DNA of 64,000 bases, taken from assembly GCA_009773005.1 (NCBI GenBank), contig WOUT01000012.1, positions 1 through 64,000 on the forward strand, written 5' to 3'. The stretch's first letter is position 1, and every line of letters begins with the position of its first letter. Source of the DNA: Chloroflexota bacterium. GTDB lineage: Bacteria; Chloroflexota; Anaerolineae; Anaerolineales; Anaerolineaceae. Both the position numbers and the translations under genes were made by a program. Below are positions 57,521 through 64,000 of the stretch, in pieces. Below the pieces are notes generated by a model. The model saw only the letters and a program-made list of their open reading frames with translations, was not told the DNA's origin and did no database searches.

Positions 57521-57583
57521 ATTTGAATAAAATGATTTCCCCTCTTCAGGCGAGAGGGGAAAGTGGTGTGTTTTTTGAAGCCT

Positions 57584-58711
57584 CTAGCCGAGGTGCATTG
57601 GCATGATGACGTGCGTGAAGTTGTCATCACCCACCGGGCGGATCACCCCCGGGGTATTGTTGGCGTTGGTCTCAAGCGCCACATTTGGAGAGCGAACCAC
57701 ATCCAAAACTTCGCGCAAGAAGCGAACGTTGAACGCGATCAGGAGTCCGCTTCCCTCAATATTGGCTTCTATTTGGATGTCGCTTTTACCTGTCTCTTCG
57801 GTGAGAGCGCTAATTTCCACCCGCCCAGCTCCGTTTTCCTCTGGAAGGATGTTGAGGCGGATGACGTTATTGCCTTCCCGGGCAATGATCTCGGCTTGTT
57901 TGCAGGCTTTCAGAAAAGCCGGGGTTGATACCGTGGTGCGAGTTTTGTGGTTTTGAGGGATGATGGCGCGAAAATCAGGGAAATTACCATCGATTAATTG
58001 TGACACCAACTCGGCGTCTTTTAAGTGGAAAATGACCTGTCCGCGGCCTTGAGGTACGACCATGGTGACAGCTTTGTCGCTGTCGGATGAAATGCGGGCA
58101 AGTTCATTCATGGCGCGGGCGGGGATGATGATGGAGAAGCTTTGTTTTATGGGGTTAGCAAGCAGCTCTTTGCGCACCGAAATGCGGAAACCGTCTGTAG
58201 CGGCGAGCGTGATCTGGTTTTCCTGCACTTCCATTTTGACCCCCTGCAAGACGGGGCGGGCTTCATCGGCAGAGGCGGCGAATGCCACCTGCTGGATCAT
58301 TTCTTTGAAATCGATCAAATTAAGGTCGACACCCTCGGTCAAGTCCGGCACCGGAATGGGTGGAAAATCCTGAGCATCAATGCCTTTAATATCGTGTACC
58401 GAGCTGTTGCACACCAGGTTGATGGTTTGGGTGCGTGTATCCAACGCTAATTGCACGTTTTCCGGAGGGAACGTACCAACAAGGTCAACCAGGGTGCGCG
58501 CCGGAACGGTGATGGAGCCTTCTTCCTGGATCTGTGCGGGAATCCAGCACGTGATGCCAAGCTCCAAATTTGTGGCAGACAGGCGAAGCCGGCCTTCATC
58601 GGTTGCCACCAGCACGTTCGCCAGCACAGGCAAAGTGCTGCGGGGAGAAACTGCACGGCTGACTACGCTTAATCCGTGTGCCAGATGTTGTTGCGTGACA
58701 GTGGCTTTCAT
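57584..58711 (-). CDS. dnaN: DNA polymerase III beta sliding clamp
   Basis: 375 aa; MKATVTQQHLAHGLSVVSRAVSPRSTLPVLANVLVATDEGRLRLSATNLELGI; ends THVIMPMHLG. Confidence 0.97.
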   Translation of the reverse strand: MKATVTQQHLAHGLSVVSRAVSPRSTLPVLANVLVATDEGRLRLSATNLELGITCWIPAQIQEEGSITVPARTLVDLVGTFPPENVQLALDTRTQTINLVCNSSVHDIKGIDAQDFPPIPVPDLTEGVDLNLIDFKEMIQQVAFAASADEARPVLQGVKMEVQENQITLAATDGFRISVRKELLANPIKQSFSIIIPARAMNELARISSDSDKAVTMVVPQGRGQVIFHLKDAELVSQLIDGNFPDFRAIIPQNHKTRTTVSTPAFLKACKQAEIIAREGNNVIRLNILPEENGAGRVEISALTEETGKSDIQIEANIEGSGLLIAFNVRFLREVLDVVRSPNVALETNANNTPGVIRPVGDDNFTHVIMPMHLG

Positions 58712-58851
58712 GGGCGCCCTCTTTTGAATAGGATAATAATTATTTATAGTAATAATGAGTATACAACGAGACGGGTAAAAATTCCAGTCAAAATATTACA
58801 ACCACTTGTCGCAGTGTTGTACAATCAGCATGAACCAGGAGATGGATTAAG

Positions 58852-59793
58852 ATGAAGGATGAACCGGAGGTCCTTGAACAGACCTATCAACTCTATTTGA
58901 AAAGTAATTACGCCGAGGCATATGATCTGCTGATGGAAGCCGGTGACCGCTACCCCGCATGGACAGGACGGTTTTACGAGATCCGAGTTGATCTGGCAGC
59001 AGTGATGGGCAAACTTGAACTGGCTGAAGAAATTCTCGCGAAAGCATTGGACGAAGGGTACTTCTACAATGAATTCGTCCTTCGCAAGGATGATGATCTT
59101 AAATTCCTGCAGGGCAGGCCGCGCTTTGAAACGCTTGTCGAGCGCAGCTTCAAGATGCTGGCTGATGCGCAAGCTGAAGCCAGACCTGAAACAAAGATCA
59201 TTGAACCTCAATCCCCGGTTCAAGGAAACACACCATTTTTTATGGGGCTGCATGGCAACAACTCTCATGCTGAGGGGTTCTCAGGATATTGGGGATATCT
59301 CACTGCACATCAATGGTTAGTGGCGCTGCCGCAATCCTCACAGGTGAGCGCCAAAGGGCTTTATGTTTGGAATGATATGGAAATGGTCGAGCGAGAATTG
59401 ACCGCACATTACCATACCCTGCAAAGTAGCTATCCCCTTGATCCGGCAAAAACCGTCATTGGTGGTTTTTCAAAAGGCGGGCATGCAGCCATTCATTCGG
59501 TTTTAAGAGGTTTATTCCCGATATGCGGATTCATTGCCATGGTGCCCTATGTGGGCGATTTGAGCACCATCCTGCCTTTATTGGGCACGCCCGGGCAGGA
59601 GAAACTGCGCGGATACTTCCTGCTGGGTGAAAAGGACGAGCATTGCACCCCGGGAGCGGTAAAGCTCGAAAAAATATTGGGAGAACACGGCATCCAGTGC
59701 GGATTGGAGATTTTTCCGAACATGGCGCACGATATCCCGGAAGATTTCGATCCCGTGCTGCAGAGAGCGGTCGAGTTTATCCTGAACGACTGA
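58852..59793 (+). CDS. Alpha/beta-hydrolase with N-terminal TPR-like region
   Basis: 313 aa; TVIGGFSKGGHAAIHSVL nucleophile elbow; HDIPEDFDP; N-terminal helical repeat-like segment. Confidence 0.85.
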   Translation: MKDEPEVLEQTYQLYLKSNYAEAYDLLMEAGDRYPAWTGRFYEIRVDLAAVMGKLELAEEILAKALDEGYFYNEFVLRKDDDLKFLQGRPRFETLVERSFKMLADAQAEARPETKIIEPQSPVQGNTPFFMGLHGNNSHAEGFSGYWGYLTAHQWLVALPQSSQVSAKGLYVWNDMEMVERELTAHYHTLQSSYPLDPAKTVIGGFSKGGHAAIHSVLRGLFPICGFIAMVPYVGDLSTILPLLGTPGQEKLRGYFLLGEKDEHCTPGAVKLEKILGEHGIQCGLEIFPNMAHDIPEDFDPVLQRAVEFILND

Positions 59794-59800
59794 GAAAGGC

Positions 59801-60391
59801 GTGGGCATGATTAAAAAGAGTATTGAACCTCAAAAGATTGAGTTTTTCCCGCTGACCCCTAAGCGCTGGGAAGACTTTGAGACCCTGTTCGGACCCAACG
59901 GCGCCTGCGCGGGTTGCTGGTGCATGTGGTGGCGTATGAACCACAAGGAATTCACTACTTCCGGCAAGGAAGGGCTTAAAAATGCCCTCCGAACGCTCGT
60001 TCACCGGGGCGTTGAAGCCGGTTTATTGGCTTATGCGGACGGAATCCCGGCAGCCTGGGTCACGGTTGCTCCGCGGATGGATTATGTTCGCCTCGAAACC
60101 TCTCAAATCCTGGCGCCGGTCGATGATCAACCCGTTTGGTCAATGCCGTGTTTCTTCATCCATAAAAACTACCGGCAAACTGGCATGATGGGAAAACTGA
60201 TCCATGCAGCGGTGGAATACGCGCAGGCTCACGGAGCAAAGATTATGGAAGCCTATCCGTATGAGCCGCAAAAGAAGATGAGCGCCCTCAGCATATACAC
60301 CGGCGTGGCGTCAACATTCAGAAAAGAGGGCTTTGTTGAAGTTGCGCGCCGTAGCAAACAGCGTCCGGTAATGCGGAAAGAAATCGGATAA
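59801..60391 (+). CDS. GNAT-family N-acetyltransferase
   Basis: 196 aa; CAGCWCMWWRM, CFFIHKNYRQTGMMGKLIHAAVEYAQAHGAKIMEAYP. Confidence 0.9.
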   Translation: MGMIKKSIEPQKIEFFPLTPKRWEDFETLFGPNGACAGCWCMWWRMNHKEFTTSGKEGLKNALRTLVHRGVEAGLLAYADGIPAAWVTVAPRMDYVRLETSQILAPVDDQPVWSMPCFFIHKNYRQTGMMGKLIHAAVEYAQAHGAKIMEAYPYEPQKKMSALSIYTGVASTFRKEGFVEVARRSKQRPVMRKEIG

Positions 60392-60430
60392 TTTGTTCTT
60401 GATATAATTACTATGTGAATTATCGGAAGA

Positions 60431-60463
60431 AAAAACTCCCCGCGACAGAAGGCGGGGAGCGCG
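60431..60463 (-). terminator. Terminator downstream of tRNA-Leu
   Basis: Minus strand CGCTCCCCGCCTTCTGTCGCGGGGAGTTTTTTC. Confidence 0.85.
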
Positions 60464-60477
60464 TGTTATAATTTAGG

Positions 60478-60559
60478 TGCCGAAGGTGGGAATTGAACCC
60501 ACATTCCCGAGGGAACACGATTTTGAGTCGTGCGCGTCTGCCAATTCCGCCACTCCGGC
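60478..60559 (-). tRNA. tRNA-Leu (CAA)
   Basis: GCCGGAG acceptor pairs with CTTCGGC; anticodon arm CACGA-CTCAAAA-TCGTG; long variable arm TTCCCTCGGGAA. Confidence 0.95.
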
Positions 60560-60610
60560 AATGCAAAGCAGAGTATATCTGACAATTTATCAAGGGTCAA
60601 GGGATATTTA

Positions 60611-61678
60611 ATGAAGCTAGGAATTATAGGTCTACCTCAATCCGGCAAAACAACACTCTTCAACGCGCTCACCCGCGCCATGCAGCCCACCGGTGTGACC
60701 GGCAAGATCGAAGTGCATACCGCTGTGGTGGATGTGCCCGACGCGCGCGTCGATAAGCTTTCAGCCATGTTCAACCCTAAAAAGACGATCTATACCAAGG
60801 TCACTTATGTGGATATTGCGGGTCTGGACGGCAGCGCCAACAAGGGCGGCATCTCGGGTACTTTGCTCAACCAGCTCACCCAATTGGATGGCTTCATTGA
60901 GGTGGTGCGCGTTTTTGACGACGAGAACGTGATGCACATCAATGAATCCATTGATCCTGCGCGCGACATCCAATCCATGGATAGCGAATTCCTGCTCAAC
61001 GATCTGATCGCGGTCGAACGAAAGCTTGAACGCCTGAATGAAGAAATGAAACGACCGCTCGGCCGCGATAAAGAAACAGTCGAACGTGAATTGGCGCTCT
61101 TCAGCCGCTTCAATGAAACCCTCAGCGCCGAGACCCCGCTCAGAGATATCGAGATCAGCGAGTATGAGGATAAATTGCTCTCCGGGTTTGGTTTCTTGAG
61201 CCGCAAACCGCTCTTGATCGTGCTGAATACCGCTGAGGGACAGACTGCCCCGGAGATCACCTACACCCACAAACATAGTAAGGTCGTCTCGTTGCAGGGT
61301 AAACTTGAAATGGATATCGCCCAGCTCGCGCCTGAAGAAGCTCAACTCTTCCTGACTGAGTATGGCATTGAAGAACCCAGCCTGAACCGCATGATCAAGT
61401 TGTCTTATGATCTATTGGGCTTGCAGTCCTTTTTCACCGTTGGACCGGACGAGTGCCGGGCCTGGACGGTGGACCGCGGCGCGACCGCTCCGCAAGCCGC
61501 CGGCGAGATCCACTCTGACCTGCAAAAAGGCTTCATCCGCGCCGAGGTCATCTCTTATGATGATCTGATCGCCCTGGGCGGGATGGTGGAAGCCAAAGCC
61601 AAAGGCAAGCTGCGGCTGGAGGGCAAGGAATACATCGTACAGGATGGCGACATCCTCAATATTCGTTTTAATTTATGA
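60611..61678 (+). CDS. ychF: YchF/Obg-family GTPase/ATPase
   Basis: MKLGIIGLPQSGKTTLFNALTRA, YVDIAGLDG..., TGS domain GECRAWTV-like DECRAWTVDRGATAPQAAGEIHSDLQKGFIRAEVISYDDL. Confidence 0.95.
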   Translation: MKLGIIGLPQSGKTTLFNALTRAMQPTGVTGKIEVHTAVVDVPDARVDKLSAMFNPKKTIYTKVTYVDIAGLDGSANKGGISGTLLNQLTQLDGFIEVVRVFDDENVMHINESIDPARDIQSMDSEFLLNDLIAVERKLERLNEEMKRPLGRDKETVERELALFSRFNETLSAETPLRDIEISEYEDKLLSGFGFLSRKPLLIVLNTAEGQTAPEITYTHKHSKVVSLQGKLEMDIAQLAPEEAQLFLTEYGIEEPSLNRMIKLSYDLLGLQSFFTVGPDECRAWTVDRGATAPQAAGEIHSDLQKGFIRAEVISYDDLIALGGMVEAKAKGKLRLEGKEYIVQDGDILNIRFNL

Positions 61679-61685
61679 CCTTTCT

Positions 61686-61715
61686 ACTCCCGGCTGAATT
61701 GTCGGGAGTGTTTTT
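61686..61715 (+). terminator. Rho-independent terminator after ychF
   Basis: ACTCCCG-N10-CGGGAGTGTTTTTA. Confidence 0.85.
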
Positions 61716-61742
61716 ATCCGCAACAACTCAGGAGGTTATCTG

Positions 61743-62807
61743 ATGACAACACTGTTTGATCCATTTACCATCCGCAGCATCACCCTGCGCAACCGCATCG
61801 GGGTTTCTCCAATGTGTCAATATAGCTACGAAGAGGGATTTTCGAATGATTGGCAGGTGGTTCACCTGGGGGCGCGAGCGGCGGGCGGCGCCGGGTTGGT
61901 CATCGCTGAAGCCACTGCGGTGGAGCCGCGCGGGCGTATCACCCCGTATGATGTTGGCATTTGGACCGACGCGCACGTGGAGTCGTTGAAGCGCGTGACC
62001 TGCTTTATCAAATCACAGGGCGCGGTGGCTGGCATTCAAATCGCGCACGCCGGACGCAAGGCTTGCACAGCCCGCCCCTGGGAAGGCGGAAAGCCTGTGC
62101 AGAAAGTGGAGGCAAAATGGTGGCAGGCAGTTGGCCCGAGCCCGATTGCATATAATGAAGAATATCAAGTTCCGCATGAACTCACCAAGGTAGATATCCG
62201 TGAAATTCAGGCAGCATTTGTTTCAGCAGCCAGAAGGTCGCTGGAAGCCGGGTTTGAATGGCTGGAACTGCACGCAGCGCACGGCTATTTGATCCACAGT
62301 TTCTATTCGCCGCTGTCGAATCACCGCACGGATGAATACGGCGGCAGTTTTGAGAACCGCACCCGCCTCATGATGGAAATATTAAAGGGGATTCAAACAG
62401 TCTGGCCGAAAGAACTCCCGTTAACTGTGCGCATCTCCGGCACCGACTGGACGGAAGGCGGTTGGACGGTGACGGATTCTGTGGCTCTGGCTAGATTACT
62501 GAAAGACATGGGGGTTGATTTGATCGACTGTTCATCAGGCGGGAACGTGGCTGATGCGAAAGTTCCCGCTGGAGCAGGTTATCAAGTGCCGATCTCTGAG
62601 GCAGTCCGCAAGAGCGCGGGAATCCAAACCGCAGCAGTTGGAATGATCACGTCTCCTGTGCACGCCGACGAGATCATCCGCAACGAGCGTGCGGACGTGG
62701 TGCTGCTTGGGCGCGAGATGCTGCGGGATGCCTATTGGGCGCTGCATGCAGCCAAGGTGCTCGGAGTGAACGGTGCGGTGCCTCCGCAGTACTTGCGCGC
62801 GTTTTAA
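61743..62807 (+). CDS. NADH:flavin oxidoreductase, OYE/YqjM-like
   Basis: 354 aa; RNRIGVSPMCQYSYEEGFSNDWQVVHLGARAAGGAGLVIAEATAVEPRGRITPYDVGIW; IQIAHAGRKA. Confidence 0.96.
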   Translation: MTTLFDPFTIRSITLRNRIGVSPMCQYSYEEGFSNDWQVVHLGARAAGGAGLVIAEATAVEPRGRITPYDVGIWTDAHVESLKRVTCFIKSQGAVAGIQIAHAGRKACTARPWEGGKPVQKVEAKWWQAVGPSPIAYNEEYQVPHELTKVDIREIQAAFVSAARRSLEAGFEWLELHAAHGYLIHSFYSPLSNHRTDEYGGSFENRTRLMMEILKGIQTVWPKELPLTVRISGTDWTEGGWTVTDSVALARLLKDMGVDLIDCSSGGNVADAKVPAGAGYQVPISEAVRKSAGIQTAAVGMITSPVHADEIIRNERADVVLLGREMLRDAYWALHAAKVLGVNGAVPPQYLRAF

Positions 62808-63616
62808 TCGAGTTTGCCGAACAGGGTTTGCAAATCGTTTAAATCAACCCGCGAGGTCAGATCCAGGCTGAGCGGAGTGACAGACACGATATGCTCCACC
62901 TTGAAAGCGCGAACATCAGTTGTAACATCCGCCATATCGTCAGGGTGGGGCATTGGGCGGGCGTCGAGCCTGGGGGGTTCACCGGGACGCACGGGTTCCT
63001 TGAGGTATGGGACGAAATAGGAATGCCTGCCCAGGCGGGTGACGCGCCAGGGAGTCTCGGGGGTGGCGCGCGAGGGCACGTTCACATTCAGCGCCATCAC
63101 GTCAGGCGGCATTTGCTTTTCCAGCAGAATCTTGGCAAAGCGCCGGGTGAAGATGGCGGCAGTTGAAAAATCGACCTGGTCGGAATAACCTAAATAATCT
63201 TCATTTTCCAATTGAATTGAGACTGCCAGCGAGGGAATACCGTAAGAAGCGCCTTCCAATGCTGCGCCAACCGTACCTGAAAGGGTGATATCAATGGCCG
63301 GGTTTTCTCCGTAATTGATGCCTGAGACAATCAGATCCGGCTTCACTTTAAGGATGCAGAAAATGCCATACTGCACTGATTGAGCGGGTGAGCCGCCCAC
63401 CGCGTAACAAGTCCATTCCTGGTCGCCGATCTTGAGAAGGGTGGGTTTGATCTCGCCGTCAGACCAGGCTGGCACGCTGCGCCCTGCGCCGGAGTGTTGT
63501 TCTCGCGGGGCAGCCACGGTGACATAGCCGAGGGAGGAGAGTTCTTTGGCAGCCGCCCACAAGCCAGGGGAGGAAATGCCGTCGTCATTTACCAGCAGGA
63601 TTTGAGGTTTTTTCAT
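62804..63616 (-). CDS. surE: 5'/3'-nucleotidase SurE
   Basis: 270 aa; LVNDDGISSPGLWAAAKELSSLGYVTVAAPREQHSGAGRSV; VSGINYGENP. Confidence 0.97.
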   Translation of the reverse strand: MKKPQILLVNDDGISSPGLWAAAKELSSLGYVTVAAPREQHSGAGRSVPAWSDGEIKPTLLKIGDQEWTCYAVGGSPAQSVQYGIFCILKVKPDLIVSGINYGENPAIDITLSGTVGAALEGASYGIPSLAVSIQLENEDYLGYSDQVDFSTAAIFTRRFAKILLEKQMPPDVMALNVNVPSRATPETPWRVTRLGRHSYFVPYLKEPVRPGEPPRLDARPMPHPDDMADVTTDVRAFKVEHIVSVTPLSLDLTSRVDLNDLQTLFGKLD

Positions 63617-63648
63617 AATTTATTCTCGAAATAATTTATTACCACTAT

Positions 63649-63671
63649 AAAAAAAGAGCGGGTATCCGCTC
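63649..63671 (-). terminator. Terminator downstream of tRNA-Arg
   Basis: Minus strand GAGCGGATACCCGCTCTTTTTTT. Confidence 0.85.
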
Positions 63672-63677
63672 AATTTG

Positions 63678-63751
63678 TGCCCTCGGCAGAACTCGAATCT
63701 GCAACCTTTTGCTCCGCAAGCAAACGCTCTGTCCAATTGCGCTACGAGGGC
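63678..63751 (-). tRNA. tRNA-Arg (GCG)
   Basis: GCCCTCG acceptor pairs with CGAGGGC; anticodon arm TTTGC-TTGCGGA-GCAAA gives anticodon GCG; T arm GCAGA-TTCGAGT-TCTGC. Confidence 0.9.
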
Positions 63752-64000
63752 GGATTACCTAAAGCGGATAAAATATACCCCACTTGGAATGAAACGTCAA
63801 GTCAAAGGGCGTTTAGCACGGCAATCACGCAAGTAATAAATCTTAAACTAAAAGATTTTAAATTCCGTTTTCCTGATCCTGACATCGGTAAAAGGTTAAT
63901 AGGAGACGATTTTTTGAGACGCTATGATAATTAGTGAAATTATGTAGCACAGAGACACGATTAAGAATGCTGCCAACATCCCGTATTGGAGAACGGGGTT

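Noticed and set aside
58712-58851. Possible oriC directly upstream of dnaN
   Set aside because: AT-rich, but no good TTATCCACA-type boxes were seen, unlike 17.3-17.7 kb.
60530-60610. N-terminal extension of the ychF ORF
   Set aside because: It overlaps tRNA-Leu; MKLGIIGLPQSGKTTL at 60611 is the conserved start.
63677-63934. 85-aa ORF at the right edge
   Set aside because: It begins inside tRNA-Arg and has no domain.
1-64000. CRISPR array, prophage, toxin-antitoxin or defence island
   Set aside because: No regularly spaced repeats, transposase, integrase, phage structural, cas, restriction-modification or recognised defence genes were found.

Overview
This 64 kb window looks like chromosomal DNA from a bacterium, most likely Chloroflexota/Anaerolineae-like; that is judged from gene content and style only, with no search run. 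It is densely coded with mostly housekeeping genes. These include clpC, an M42 peptidase, hutI, pepF, two deoxynucleoside kinases, spoVS, azlCD, a MoeB/rhodanese fusion, arsR-arsM, radA, holA, galE, comEC, an MBOAT/SGNH/PlsC/DedA cluster, PrsW, a thioredoxin-like/cyclophilin fusion, tmk, an R3H-AAA ATPase, pdxST, rubrerythrin, a GntR-SPFH-ABC operon, dnaN, ychF, an OYE-family oxidoreductase and surE. Three tRNAs are present: Asn-GTT, Leu-CAA and Arg-GCG. I saw no rRNA, CRISPR array, intact transposase, phage or recognisable defence island. The strongest non-coding signals are: two perfect 16-bp parS palindromes (53997-54044); a DnaA-box cluster beside an AT-rich tract (17.3-17.67 kb), which together with parS and dnaN suggests an origin-proximal region; a recurrent ~22-bp palindrome TAATTATTTCTAGAAATAATTA at five to seven intergenic sites; a tRNA-Asn 3'-end direct repeat 250 bp apart; and tandem 8-bp repeats over the gntR promoter. 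Two genes near the left end appear freshly disrupted: an in-frame TAG in an SH3b lipoprotein and a frame-shifting N-terminal deletion in an EamA transporter. I did not find a convincing undescribed multi-gene system. The candidates below are leads, mostly of moderate interest.
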